Origin: Pirellulaceae bacterium
Lineage (GTDB): Bacteria; Planctomycetota; Planctomycetia; Pirellulales; Pirellulaceae
NCBI GenBank assembly: GCA_020852965.1
Contig: JADYZV010000011.1
Coordinates: 45,909-109,908, forward strand
DNA length: 64,000 nucleotides
Reading direction: 5' to 3'
The translations under genes were made by a program, and so were the position numbers. The notes under the pieces were generated by a model. It saw only the letters and a program-made list of their open reading frames with translations. It was not told the origin of the DNA and did not search any database. Positions 36,508 through 45,905 of this stretch are shown here, in pieces. The first letter of the stretch is position 1. Each line of letters begins with the position of its first letter.

Positions 36508-37599
36508 TCACAACGGTGGTTGAAAAAGATTATCCACATCAACCAGTCTACAGCCAGCATGTTCACCGTCGCAATGCTGGTTCATGCGTTCAACGGAGGC
36601 GGCATCCTTAAATCCACTGCCGGAAACAATGCAGACGACGGACGACTCGGGGTCGAATTCACCATTGCGGACCGCGTTGAGTGCTCCCGCCAGGGAAACA
36701 GCACCCGCGGGCTCGCAAAAGATGCCCTCCTCTCGCGCCATGCGTTTTTGAACTTCAAATGTTTCGGCATCGCTGACGGTATGCCCGGTGCCTCCCGATG
36801 CGGTGCAGGCAGCGATCACGTCGTGACCGTCGATCACCGACGCAACCTGTAAACCGCTGATCGACGTGGTGCATTGCACATCGGTGGCTCGATCGCTGCG
36901 ATTGCGAAGTGGGCTGGCGATCGTGTCGTTCCCCTGCGGCTGAACACAATGCACGGCAGGCCTTGCGGATGTTTTTAAGAATCCACGAGCCGTTGCCAGC
37001 GTCAAACCGCCCCCGCCTGCCGGGCAAAAGACATGATCGACCGAACGATCCAAAGTAGCAAGTTGTGCTTGGATTTCAAACGCGATACTTTCGACCCCCT
37101 GCATCCCCAGCGGACTTAAGCGATAGGCGCTGATCTGCAACTCGCATTCGGGCCCATCCGCAAGTTGATGCAGGCGATCGAAGACTTGATTGTTAATCTC
37201 CGCGTCTATCCCAAAGCCACGGACTTTTTCAATTTCGGCTCCATAAGCCATCATCTGCTGCAACTTGGCCAGCGGGGCCGATTCGACAACCGCTATCTGG
37301 CATCGAATTCCTGCCGCAGCACAATACGCGGCTAGTGCTGCACCGGTGTTTCCACTCGATGTCGCAATACAAGTGCGTCGATTACGCTGCAACATGTGGC
37401 TGACCGCCAATGCAGCAAACCGATCCTTGTACGATCCGCTCGGATTGGTCGATTCGAGCTTGAAGTACAAATGTTTGATTCCTAACGCGGGGCCAATCCG
37501 TCTGGAACGGACACAGGCCGTCTGTCCTTCGCCGAGTGTCACCTGAAAGCCTGGATCGACGGTGGGTGAATAGCGATCCGCCCAGTTCCAAATGCTCAT
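36508..37599 (-). CDS. PLP-dependent threonine synthase/dehydratase-family enzyme
   Basis: 363-residue fold-type II enzyme. The PLP lysine is in NPSGSYKDR (K58), followed by ATSSGNTGAALAAY (phosphate loop) and PAGGGGLTLATA. The SxxxKDR context resembles threonine synthase; the length fits a threonine synthase-like or threonine/serine dehydratase enzyme, and either is possible. The window shows no other threonine-pathway gene. It neighbours deacylase, SDR, aldolase and symporter genes on the same strand, which suggests amino-compound catabolism. Confidence 0.75.
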   Translation of the reverse strand: MSIWNWADRYSPTVDPGFQVTLGEGQTACVRSRRIGPALGIKHLYFKLESTNPSGSYKDRFAALAVSHMLQRNRRTCIATSSGNTGAALAAYCAAAGIRCQIAVVESAPLAKLQQMMAYGAEIEKVRGFGIDAEINNQVFDRLHQLADGPECELQISAYRLSPLGMQGVESIAFEIQAQLATLDRSVDHVFCPAGGGGLTLATARGFLKTSARPAVHCVQPQGNDTIASPLRNRSDRATDVQCTTSISGLQVASVIDGHDVIAACTASGGTGHTVSDAETFEVQKRMAREEGIFCEPAGAVSLAGALNAVRNGEFDPESSVVCIVSGSGFKDAASVERMNQHCDGEHAGCRLVDVDNLFQPPL

Positions 37600-37765
37600 T
37601 CTGCTTTAACCTCGGAAAATTCTGAGTTTACGAAAGAAGTCAACGATGATAGCGATTAGATTTACGTCAGAGGATCTTACTCGCTTCGATGCATACTTAA
37701 ACTGTCACTTCAATGGCACGAGCATTTGCAACATTCGTGAACAGCTACGAAAAGAACGGCTGTGA

Positions 37766-38737
37766 TCAAGGTTTAAAACTTTCGGCTACGACGGCTACGG
37801 CGTCGCACTGGTTGATCCTTGGATAGTCGCGAATGACCACAACTCGGCCACTCTGCTGTGACAAAACCTGATGCGTTACAGGACTTGTTGCACTGACGAT
37901 CTCCGCTAGCAAGTCACCTGCTGCGATCGACTGACCCAATTCGACTGCCGGAATAAAAAAACCTGTCGCGGGTGCTGGGTGAGCTACCTGCATGTGCCCC
38001 GCTCCGGGCCTCGCGTCCTCGACAATATCGCAGGCCACAGACGATGGTTCGGCAGTGAATGGATCTTCTATTGCAGGCAACATTCCTAGGTGTCGCATGA
38101 TATTGAGGCAGCCCGCTACCAGCGGATGATCGGGCTTGCGCGATTGTGCGACCCCGGATAGGGCTTCGGCGAGTTCGCGGTAAGCTCCCAGATACTCGAC
38201 ATAAATCGCGGGTACTCCACAGTCGCGAGCCAGCGACAACGAGCGTCCTTGCAATTCGGCAGACGTTCCCCAAACAAACGGCAGCCCAAACGCAACCGCC
38301 AATTGACGCTGTTGTTCCAAAATGGATCGATCCTCATGCAGGGTGTATCCTGCCAATGGGAAGACGCACAGTTCGGTGCCTCCGGTATGCAGATCGACAA
38401 AAAAATCGGACTGGCGAATCCGATCGCTCAAGGCGCAGGCAAGTTGCTCTGTCGGTTTGCCGTTAAGCGTTCCCGGAAAAACGCGGGCAAGGTCGATGTT
38501 ATCCGCGCCACATCGATGGCCTCGTTGGTAGGCTGACTGATTGGCAATCGGAATCAACGTGAGATTGCCGCGTAGGCTTTCGCGAAGTTCGGTGTCTGAA
38601 TCGAACCGATCGATCAATTCCTTTACCGCCAGCATCGGCAGATACTCATCACCATGGATCCCAGCAGTGATCAATAGTCGCGGACCATCGCGGTCGCCGG
38701 CAAACTCTCGATACTCAAACAGCGAGGCATCCGCCAT
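37766..38737 (-). CDS. M14-like succinylglutamate desuccinylase/aspartoacylase family protein
   Basis: 323-residue zinc-dependent deacylase. Zinc ligands are seen in GIHGDE (H28, E31) and DLHTGG (H117), with the substrate-binding R/N region NIDLARVFPG. The C-terminal part includes a biotinyl/lipoyl-like beta domain (LLAEIVSATSPVTHQVLS...GRVV). Substrates in the family include N-succinylglutamate, N-acetylaspartate and N-acetyl-diaminobutyrate (ectoine breakdown); I cannot choose. It probably belongs to the same catabolic set as its neighbours. Confidence 0.8.
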   Translation of the reverse strand: MADASLFEYREFAGDRDGPRLLITAGIHGDEYLPMLAVKELIDRFDSDTELRESLRGNLTLIPIANQSAYQRGHRCGADNIDLARVFPGTLNGKPTEQLACALSDRIRQSDFFVDLHTGGTELCVFPLAGYTLHEDRSILEQQRQLAVAFGLPFVWGTSAELQGRSLSLARDCGVPAIYVEYLGAYRELAEALSGVAQSRKPDHPLVAGCLNIMRHLGMLPAIEDPFTAEPSSVACDIVEDARPGAGHMQVAHPAPATGFFIPAVELGQSIAAGDLLAEIVSATSPVTHQVLSQQSGRVVVIRDYPRINQCDAVAVVAESFKP

Positions 38738-38760
38738 ATTCTTGTCACTTTTGGGCTAGC

Positions 38761-38826
38761 ATTGTAGAACCATTGTCCCAATAGTTTGGGGAATTGAGTC
38801 ATTGTAGAACCATTGTCCCAATAGTT
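38761..38826. repeat. Two exact 26-bp direct repeats, 40-bp period
   Basis: The 26-base unit that opens ATTGTAGAACCATTG and ends CCCAATAGTT occurs at 38761-38786 and again, identical, at 38801-38826. It is a variant of the GATTGTCCCAATCG core in the 23355-23490 element. With only two copies it is not a CRISPR array. Confidence 0.85.
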
Positions 38827-38939
38827 CGCTGCTTCAATTTGCCTAACCCAGTTTTAATCCCAAACAATTGAGGACTTCTCGGTGATCACCATCATATTCA
38901 TCGAGCAAATTCACCAAAAGTCTACCGTCGCTTGCATTT

Positions 38940-38997
38940 CGTGCTCGTGCTCGTACTCGAATCGATTACGAGCACCATTTCATTGAGCACGAGCACG
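38940..38997. repeat. Inverted repeat CGTGCTCGTGCTC, 32-bp loop
   Basis: 38940-38952 and 38985-38997 are exact reverse complements (13 bp). The arms themselves consist of the hexamer GAGCAC repeated, giving low complexity. It could form a hairpin at the end of the SDR-aldolase transcription unit or before the deacylase gene. Confidence 0.7.
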
Positions 38998-39075
38998 ACA
39001 ACTTGAAAGGATAATGGCGTTCGGCGAGAAGTGTCAACGATTGGGGACAATCGTTGTACTCTGAAGCGTGAACGG

Positions 39076-39885
39076 TTACGCTTTTTTGGATGCCACTTGA
39101 GCAACAGTGCGCATATCTTTAAAGCGAAAGCCGCCATCGACGGGGAGAACAACGCCGGTGATGTAGTCCGCAGCATCGGAAACTAAAAACGCCGCAGCGC
39201 GACCGATATCTGCCGGTGTGCCCAGCCGCCCCCAGGGCAGAATGTCGCCGGCCGAATCGACGACTTGGTCGGAGTATTTCGCCCGTTCGGACGGCGTATC
39301 GATCCAGCCCGGTTCGATCGCGTTGACATTGATTCGGTGCGAGAACAACTCCACGGCAATGCACTGTGTAAGTTGATTCAAGGCCGCTTTGGCCGCACTG
39401 TAAGGCGAATCTCCTTCGAACGGCATCTCCGCCACCACGCTAGTAATGAACACGATTTTTCCGCCGCCACCACGTTCGACACAATGGCGGGCCATCGCCT
39501 GAGCGATGTGAAAGCCGGACTTGAAGGTTGCGTCGATCACCTTATCGAACTCGCCCGCCGAGAAATTCAGAAAGCTATCTCGCTTCCCGTAGGCCGGATT
39601 GCTGATCAGAATATCGATTCCACCAGCCTGTTGTATGGCTGATTGCAGCAGTGCAGTGCATCCGTCGGACGAAAACACGTCGGCTTCTATCGTCCAGCAC
39701 TGACGACCCAGCGCACGAACGTCATCCGCAGTCTGCGCGAGATCTGGATTGCCTGGACGATCGTTGAGAATCAGATCGGCCCCAGCCCGCGCGAGTTCCA
39801 TAGCGCAACCACGACCGATCCCTTGCGCAGCCCCCGTGACGAGCGCCCGTTTGGAATCCAAGCGAACCAGTTCAGTTAAGCTCAT
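39076..39885 (-). CDS. Short-chain dehydrogenase/reductase
   Basis: 269-residue NAD(P)-dependent oxidoreductase. Cofactor motif TGAAQGIG (G18, G22, G24), SNPAYG in place of NNAG, catalytic Ser in ITSVV and YSAAK (YxxxK), and the C-terminal PVDGGF common to SDRs. Substrate unknown. The start overlaps the end of the aldolase gene by 14 bases, so they are coupled and probably act in sequence on the same compound. Confidence 0.88.
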   Translation of the reverse strand: MSLTELVRLDSKRALVTGAAQGIGRGCAMELARAGADLILNDRPGNPDLAQTADDVRALGRQCWTIEADVFSSDGCTALLQSAIQQAGGIDILISNPAYGKRDSFLNFSAGEFDKVIDATFKSGFHIAQAMARHCVERGGGGKIVFITSVVAEMPFEGDSPYSAAKAALNQLTQCIAVELFSHRINVNAIEPGWIDTPSERAKYSDQVVDSAGDILPWGRLGTPADIGRAAAFLVSDAADYITGVVLPVDGGFRFKDMRTVAQVASKKA

Positions 39886-40633
39886 CGAATTTCAGACTAT
39901 CTTGTGAAAGGCCGGTGTACCAACCATGGAATTCACTGCTGTTGACCAGTAACTGGGCACCCTGGTCTTTCCTTTTCTGCATCTCGCCAGCAGCGACCAT
40001 CGGGCCACCAAAGGCCTTTTTGTGTTTGCGACACGCGGTGGCAACGATCTCCCACGCTTCGTCAAGCGTCATCTCTCCGCTTTGACGAAGCCGCAGACCA
40101 AGATCCCCCGGACCGACAAAAATCAGGTCGACACCTTCCACGGCAGCAATAGCTTCTGCGTTGTGAACGCCTTCAGGCGTTTCGATTTGCACGCACAGAA
40201 ACGTTTCGCGGTTCGCCCAGGCGACGTACTCATCAGCGTCGTGGATATGAAAATCGGCGTCCAATCCAGCGTTGTCCAGTCCACGATCTCCCAGCGGTGG
40301 AAACTTGACAGCATCCACCAACATCTTGGCCTTGCCCGCAGTCGATACGTGCGGAATCATCAGTCCAGCGGCACCATCCTCAAGGTAACGGTACAGTCTA
40401 GTCTTCTCCAAGGTGGGAGGGCGAAGCATGATGTCGATATCGAACAGATGCGAGAATGCGAGCAAAGCTTCCACTTCGCGAGCCGTCATGGATCGATGTT
40501 CCATATCGACCCAGATGCAATCGTATCCGACCCGTGCTGCGTGGCAGACATAAGCTGGAATGTAGTGTCCCATGACGCAAGTGCGAACCATCTCGCCGCT
40601 GCGTATTTTCGCGAGTGTTTTGCTTTTTCTCAT
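39872..40633 (-). CDS. HpcH/HpaI aldolase/citrate lyase family protein
   Basis: 253-residue class II-type aldolase that splits or forms 2-keto-hydroxy acids using a divalent metal. Visible: WVDMEHRSM, MLRPPT (substrate Arg), VQIETPEG (metal Glu) and FVGPGDLG (metal Asp). Relatives act on 2-keto-3-deoxy sugars acids or 4-hydroxy-2-oxoheptanedioate. With the coupled SDR it suggests a sugar-acid or hydroxy-acid pathway. Confidence 0.86.
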   Translation of the reverse strand: MRKSKTLAKIRSGEMVRTCVMGHYIPAYVCHAARVGYDCIWVDMEHRSMTAREVEALLAFSHLFDIDIMLRPPTLEKTRLYRYLEDGAAGLMIPHVSTAGKAKMLVDAVKFPPLGDRGLDNAGLDADFHIHDADEYVAWANRETFLCVQIETPEGVHNAEAIAAVEGVDLIFVGPGDLGLRLRQSGEMTLDEAWEIVATACRKHKKAFGGPMVAAGEMQKRKDQGAQLLVNSSEFHGWYTGLSQDSLKFDELN

Positions 40634-40804
40634 TAATTAATATCAATAGCTTGGGAGGTTATCAACGATCGGAAAATAAATAAATGCCGGGTTTCGACTG
40701 AAGCATAAGCCGCCAGACTTTTTCAGACCCCTGCGAGCTTGCCTGGCAGGTGAAGAAGTTTGGAAGCTAGCAGATGATAATACATGACACGGCCAATGCA
40801 ATGG

Positions 40805-42316
40805 TCAGTCGCTTCGCTTTCGTGCTGGCCCCACTTTGGACAATAGCTTGCAGGCGACGATGCCAACGCTGACACCGGTCAATAGGGCGGCAGGTTGAAT
40901 CCATTGAAAGCTGATGGGATCGCTGCCCGTGTCAGGATTCATCCCAAAGAACACGCCTGAGAAGGCAATGAGCACAGCCACACCAACGCTCGCGATCGTG
41001 GCAATCCAAACACCGATTGCGTTGGAGAATGGTACATACAATGCGAAGAAAAACAACAACGCAATCGGAACCGAGAGCAGGTTGACGGTTTTGTTAGTGA
41101 TCGCCATAAAGTTCCCCGGAATGTACTGTATCAGGCTGCTTGTTCCGACGATAATGGCACCGATAGCGACGGCCAATAACCTCGCAAACAGCAGATGTTT
41201 GGCTTCGGTTCGCGGCTTCAATCCGAAGCGATCCAAAAAATCGGTCATTATCACTGCGGTGATTGAGTTGACGCCTGAGTCGATGCTGGACATCGCGGCG
41301 GCAAACAGCCCCGACACGACCAATCCGGTAATGATCGGGGGAAGCCGGTTGGCAATAAAGAAGGGAAACAATTCGTCCGCTTGGAGTCTTAATGTTGTTT
41401 CACGCGGCAGCAACTCGGGATGGGCCTGATAGTATCCCAGTAATGCGATCCCAACCAAACCCAAAGTAATACCGACAATCGTCGCGGCAGCTAGCTGAAT
41501 CGCGATCGCTCGTCGCGCAGCTTTGACATCCTCGGTGGCCATATATCGCTGCACGGCAACTTGATCACCAGCAGCGGTGGCAACCGTCCACAGGAATACC
41601 GATAGCATCGAACCCAACACCGTCACTCGGGTCGCCGGGTTCAAGCTAAAGAACTGCTGGCTATCCCAAACGTCCGACTGCCATTGCGTCGGGAACCAGC
41701 CCAACCCGCCCATTTTCCAGGTGATGGTTCCCAGGACCAACAATGCCCCGCCATAAAGTAGAACCGTTTGCATGAGGTCCGTGATCACAACCGCACGCAA
41801 GCCACCCAGCGATGTGTATGCGATAGCGAAGCCTCCGGTGAACAGGACGATCCAAGGGACCATCGCATCGTCCACTCCGATCATCGTCGCAATCGCTTTG
41901 GCGGTTAGATAGACCAACACCGACATCCAAACCAATCGCAACAGCAAGAACAGCGTTGCCCCCAGCAATCGGATGCTCAGTCCCAACTGATTCTCCAGCA
42001 GTTCGTACGCACTGGTGACTCGCTGACGCATGTAGATGGGGAGTAGAACCCACGCGACGAACATATAGATGAACGGGTAGGCCAGGAAATTCGTCAAGTA
42101 AATCGGGCCCTTCCCAGCAACTTCACCTGGCAACGCCAGATAGCTGATGGTGCTCAGCAAAGTCGCGAACAAGGAAATGCCGATCAGGATCGGATTCATC
42201 TTCCCCGAACCTACAAAATACTCGTTCGAGGTCTCCTGCTTGCGACCAAAGTACCAACCCAGTCCAATGGTTGACAACGCGTAGACAAGCAGGATGATCC
42301 AATCAATTGGGGCCAT
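40805..42316 (-). CDS. Sodium:solute symporter (SSS family)
   Basis: 503-residue transporter with about 13 TM helices. The N-terminus (WIILLVYALSTIGLGWYFGRK), the TLLSTISYLALPGEV segment and the unwound central region SSIDSGVNSITAVIMTDFLDRF are typical of SSS proteins; the last includes the Na+-binding Ser pair. Substrate unknown (sugars, amino acids, sialic acid or carboxylates). It is on the same strand as, and 171 bases upstream of, the aldolase-SDR pair, so it may import their substrate. Confidence 0.88.
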   Translation of the reverse strand: MAPIDWIILLVYALSTIGLGWYFGRKQETSNEYFVGSGKMNPILIGISLFATLLSTISYLALPGEVAGKGPIYLTNFLAYPFIYMFVAWVLLPIYMRQRVTSAYELLENQLGLSIRLLGATLFLLLRLVWMSVLVYLTAKAIATMIGVDDAMVPWIVLFTGGFAIAYTSLGGLRAVVITDLMQTVLLYGGALLVLGTITWKMGGLGWFPTQWQSDVWDSQQFFSLNPATRVTVLGSMLSVFLWTVATAAGDQVAVQRYMATEDVKAARRAIAIQLAAATIVGITLGLVGIALLGYYQAHPELLPRETTLRLQADELFPFFIANRLPPIITGLVVSGLFAAAMSSIDSGVNSITAVIMTDFLDRFGLKPRTEAKHLLFARLLAVAIGAIIVGTSSLIQYIPGNFMAITNKTVNLLSVPIALLFFFALYVPFSNAIGVWIATIASVGVAVLIAFSGVFFGMNPDTGSDPISFQWIQPAALLTGVSVGIVACKLLSKVGPARKRSD

Positions 42317-42603
42317 GTTGAGCGATCGGGTTCGGTGGGGTCAGTTGTTGTAAGCTTGATCGATACGATTGATTCAAGGCAAGTGGTGGCGAAATCGCCC
42401 GACTGCGAAAATCAATGTTTGCGATGAAAGCCGTAATAACATAGCACATCAGGAACCAGCGGTGGGCCACGTCTTCGTCGTTCGAGATGGCGAAGACTCT
42501 CCGGCCCGATCGAGCCTCTGTGTCGCACGGCAACGACTGGGGAGCGAACCGCTGGTTGCCTTGCACAAGCTGGTGGTCCGACCGCTGGCCACACCACAAA
42601 CGC

Positions 42604-42897
42604 CCGGTGCCTTCTAGGGTTTTTGAACTCTTAGAAGCAGACTACCGACGCGCCGACAAATTGAAGCTTCTCGAGTTGCTTCGGCCGCACCTGTCTGGAT
42701 GTAAGGACGCGATCTCGAGGCCCGAAATTGGTCGCCAATTGAATTTAACAAATGCAGCGGTTGCCATGTCTTTGCATCGCATGCGACAACGCTATCGCGA
42801 ACTACTCCGAGAAGAAGTCGCATCTACCGTCGATGTTCCATCGGAAATCGATGATGAAATCCGAAATCTGATGACGATTATCAGCCAATGCGACTGA
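42604..42897 (+). pseudogene. Remnant of planctomycete-type ECF sigma factor (C-terminal part)
   Basis: The segment VFELLEADYRRADKLKLLELLRPHL, then a region-4 helix-turn-helix (EIGRQLNLTNAAVAMSLHRMRQRY) and RELLREEVASTV matches the ending of the ECF sigma factors common in planctomycetes (pieces quoted are under 20 residues where joined by this gap: VFELLEADYRRADKLK and LRPHL). No region 2 is visible upstream in any frame; the preceding 290 bases read as unrelated sequence. An ATG at 42487 opens the same frame but adds no recognisable domain. I read this as a truncated gene, though a short HTH protein is possible. Confidence 0.6.
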
Positions 42898-43112
42898 TTT
42901 TCTGCCCACCATTCTGCGTTGCGTAGCAAGTCGGCTCTTGCACGGGCCGAAACGACCAATCCAAACTTCATGGAGCGAAACGTCGCAGTAGCTGGACCTT
43001 GAAAAGGTAGGCATTCCACAGGAGAATTGTAGGACACTAGGTTCCACTTCCCCACTCCCGATTTGGTTATTCCCAATTTCGTTTTTTCACCAAGCCCTGG
43101 AACAAATTCACT

Positions 43113-44141
43113 ATGCAAACCGAGCATCGAATACTAGAGGTTCGCCGCGACCACGTTTTAGTCCAGCCACTTGATGGTATCAAACCCGAAGCGTTGAAGG
43201 TCGATGGCCCTTCCAAATACGTGGAAAATGAAGTCATCATTGTGGAGCCCCTCGATGGTGAAGCTGGTAAAAGCCAGCAGCGTTGGAAGGTGATCGCCGC
43301 ACGCACCGACCCATCGTTTATCGGCTGCACACCTCCGAAAGTCGCGGCAGTGAGCGACGACAACGAATACGAGTTTACGGAGTACGTGAGCTACAAAGAT
43401 GGAATGGCCTTCGATAGAGCGCTGGAGGATTTCCGTCTGGGAGACTATAGCAAGGCACGGCGCGTGTTGCGCAAGTTCATCAAGCGGTTTCCATACCATA
43501 TCGATTCGTACCATCATCTGGGCATTATCGAAACCAATCTCGGTCATTACGATCGGGCTTTGAAATACTTTGAGATGGGTTATCGCATTGGACTAATGTC
43601 GATCCCGAAGGGTTTCTCGGGTCAGCTTCCCTGGGGGTTTCTTGGGAACCGCCCGTTCTTGCGGGCCGCACATGGCTATGGGTTGGCCTTGGAACGGGAG
43701 CGTCACCATTTGGAAGCGGTCGATGTTTATGAACAGATTCTGGCGCTCAATCCCAACGACAATCAAGGGATTCGCTACTTGCTTCCCAGCCTGTACCTGG
43801 AAGCCAAAAGCCCACAAAAAGCCAGGGCCGCCTTGGAAAAGCACGGCGCGGATGGAACCAATCTATACACGCGCTGTCTGATCGAGATCTTGGACGGTCG
43901 CCGACGAGAAGCTGTCCGCTGGCTTTGTCGTGGACTGTCGTACAATCTGTACATCCCCGAGATCGTGCTTTCACAAATAGAAGAAACAAATGAGAGTCAA
44001 CGGTATGGTGTGGCCATGGGTAGCAGAGACGAAGCCATCGAGTACGTGCGGGAAACCGCCCCCTGGCGTCGCGAAGAAGCGCAAGAATTCCTGCGTCGGT
44101 TGAACCCTTCGCCCAACGGCTTAAGCGCGCTCTTGAGCTGA
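43113..44141 (+). CDS. TPR protein, C-terminus frameshifted
   Basis: 342 residues as read. The N-terminal 100 residues form a beta-rich domain of unknown type; from about 100 on, TPR-like helical pairs follow (ALEDFRLGDYSKARRVL, HLGIIETNLGHYDRALKYF, and LALERERHHLEAVDVYEQIL). The motif LALNPNDNQGIRYLLP follows. At about 44101-44106 the frame shifts: the -1 frame continues as a plausible helical tail (PFAQRLKRALELKDALDS ... IPKILEECCKAI) to a stop at 44272. One lost base would explain this. So the true product may be about 385 residues. Confidence 0.75.
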   Translation: MQTEHRILEVRRDHVLVQPLDGIKPEALKVDGPSKYVENEVIIVEPLDGEAGKSQQRWKVIAARTDPSFIGCTPPKVAAVSDDNEYEFTEYVSYKDGMAFDRALEDFRLGDYSKARRVLRKFIKRFPYHIDSYHHLGIIETNLGHYDRALKYFEMGYRIGLMSIPKGFSGQLPWGFLGNRPFLRAAHGYGLALERERHHLEAVDVYEQILALNPNDNQGIRYLLPSLYLEAKSPQKARAALEKHGADGTNLYTRCLIEILDGRRREAVRWLCRGLSYNLYIPEIVLSQIEETNESQRYGVAMGSRDEAIEYVRETAPWRREEAQEFLRRLNPSPNGLSALLS

Positions 44142-44272
44142 AGGACGCACTCGATTCACGCGACGAGCTGCCGCTCGGTGAACTGCGCTCCGCCAAGGCC
44201 AACGAGCTCTATGGAATCTTTACCGACCAGAACATTCCGAAGATTCTCGAGGAATGCTGCAAGGCGATTTAA
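44142..44272 (+). pseudogene. Out-of-frame C-terminal tail of the TPR gene
   Basis: After the TPR stop, the -1 frame stays open and reads as a charged helical tail ending EECCKAI with TAA at 44270-44272. The frame is already open before the stop (PFAQRLKRALELK over 44102-44143), so it is best explained as the same gene after a single-base loss. It could also be a sequencing error. Confidence 0.5.
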
Positions 44273-44570
44273 TTGCGTGTTGGGGTCGCGATCGGGCCAG
44301 TGATCGAAGACTCCGGATCGACCTCTCATTGGCAAGGCTTAGTTGAAACATGAGTGCCGATATTCTTTCGCTGGTTCTATCGACGTGGGAGAAATTGCCG
44401 AGTTTCTACTCGGATGAGCTTGAAGACCCCGTGACGAACAGATTTTGTATGGCTTTGATGCGCCCATGCGCCTTCCTGTCCTGCCTAAACGGCTCCTGAC
44501 CCTCTTTCCATCACGTTCATTTTGGCTCACTTATTAAGCTTCAGCAAACTCCATACTATGAATCGTAAGT

Positions 44571-45905
44571 TCATTTGGTCGTGATCTCGCTGACGTCGAT
44601 ACCGCGGGTTTTCATGCGGTGCCCCCATTTCTCGCGGGCCACTTTTCGCATGTCGACATTGATGTCTACTTCGTCAACGATCTCGATTCCAACCAGGGTT
44701 TCGACGACGTCTTCCAGGGTCACGACGCCCTCAAGTCCGCCGTGCTCATCGACGACCATCAGAATGTGCTCGCGATTGTCCAGCAGTTTTTCCAGCACCG
44801 TGCTTAAACGTGTTTTGTCCAGGACCGCATGTATTTGTCGCTTCGTGAAGTCCTTCAGTGCAGTTTTGCCGTCGTTGCGAATGTCGTCCATCAACAATTC
44901 GTTCTTCAAAACGAAGCCTGTGATGTCGTCGCGATTCTCTGCATAAATAGGGATTCTTGAGAAGTGAAGTTTTTCATGCTTTTGCAACACTTCGCGGGCG
45001 GTCATGTTTTCCTGGAGTGCGAACACAACGGTGCTTGGGGTCATGATGTCTTCTACGCACAGATCGGGAAAGCGAAAAAGATTTTGTAGAATCAGTGATT
45101 CCTTTTTGTCTAGGTGCCCGCCTGCGGCACCGATGCCCGCCAACGCTGTGAACTCGTCGCGATTAAAACCGTGGTGACTATGACCACCGGCTAACCATTT
45201 CGTGATCAGCTCCGACACAAAGATGAACGGATACAAGATGAAGTTTAGGAACTTGATAAAACTCGCGGAGATCGGCGCGAGTCCTCGCCAGTAGAGTGCG
45301 CCGATTGTCTTGGGGATAATCTCCGACACAAATAGAATCAGCAGCGTCAGGACGATCATAGCGATGCCAACCGCACCGTCACCCCAGTACTTCGCCGCGT
45401 AAGCTCCTGCCCCGCCGGACCCGACTGTGTGCGCGATCGTGTTCAATGTCAGAATCGCGGCCAGTGATCGATCGACGTTGGACTTAACGCTCTTGACTTT
45501 CGCGGCACTGGACTTGCCTTCTTTTTCCAGGTTGGCGATGTACGACGGCGAAATACTAAGCAAGACCGCTTCTGCCACCGAACATAACGAAGAAAACAGC
45601 AACGCAATCAACGCGTACAAAATGCAGAGGAACAGATCTTTTGGGTCGTAGCTCGCACCACCCCTGCCCAGCTCATCACTGGAAAGCAGTAGATCACTAT
45701 TCTGATCAAGAGCTCGAAACGCTTTGGGCATCTCACTGAACTCGGCACCATCGATTTGTCCGTCGCTATTGGTGTCATACGTTTGAAACGTGGCGTTCAC
45801 TGCAGGCGACGCCGCAGGGACGCCACCTCCGGCCGCCAATGCCGAGTTGCCTGAGAATGCAAGAAAGAAGACGGACAAACAAAGAAATACAGAAATGCGG
45901 GTCAT
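44571..45905 (-). CDS. EF-hand plus DUF21/CNNM and CBS-pair membrane protein (CorC/HlyC-like)
   Basis: 444 residues. Signal peptide about 1-24 (cleaved near ALA-AGG), then a short periplasmic part with two EF-hand-like calcium loops: DTNSDGQIDGAEF (about 44-56) and DQNSDLLLSSDEL (about 67-79). The second lacks the usual Gly at position 6. A DUF21 domain with four helices follows (about 92-250), with the family motif SEIIPKTIGA, then a CBS pair (EDIMTPSTVVFAL; MVVDEHGGLEGVVTLEDVVE). The CorC_HlyC C-terminal domain is nearly absent. CNNM relatives export Mg2+ or bind Mg-ATP; a calcium sensor on the outside would be a new input. Confidence 0.88.
   Translation of the reverse strand: MTRISVFLCLSVFFLAFSGNSALAAGGGVPAASPAVNATFQTYDTNSDGQIDGAEFSEMPKAFRALDQNSDLLLSSDELGRGGASYDPKDLFLCILYALIALLFSSLCSVAEAVLLSISPSYIANLEKEGKSSAAKVKSVKSNVDRSLAAILTLNTIAHTVGSGGAGAYAAKYWGDGAVGIAMIVLTLLILFVSEIIPKTIGALYWRGLAPISASFIKFLNFILYPFIFVSELITKWLAGGHSHHGFNRDEFTALAGIGAAGGHLDKKESLILQNLFRFPDLCVEDIMTPSTVVFALQENMTAREVLQKHEKLHFSRIPIYAENRDDITGFVLKNELLMDDIRNDGKTALKDFTKRQIHAVLDKTRLSTVLEKLLDNREHILMVVDEHGGLEGVVTLEDVVETLVGIEIVDEVDINVDMRKVAREKWGHRMKTRGIDVSEITTK

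Larger units (their letters stand above)
38738..39075. other. Repeat-filled spacer
   Basis: 338 bases without a gene between two minus-strand genes. It contains a 26-bp direct repeat (38761-38786 and 38801-38826), a 13-bp-arm inverted repeat (38940-38952/38985-38997) and a further copy of the CGATTGGGGACAATCG core at 39036-39062. Confidence 0.75.

Noticed and set aside
38761..38826. Possible CRISPR array from the repeated 26-bp unit
   Set aside because: Only two units with a 14-base gap and no cas genes; fits a dispersed palindromic repeat.
42303..42599. Minus-strand 98-residue frame upstream of the symporter
   Set aside because: Overlaps the symporter start and shows no domain.
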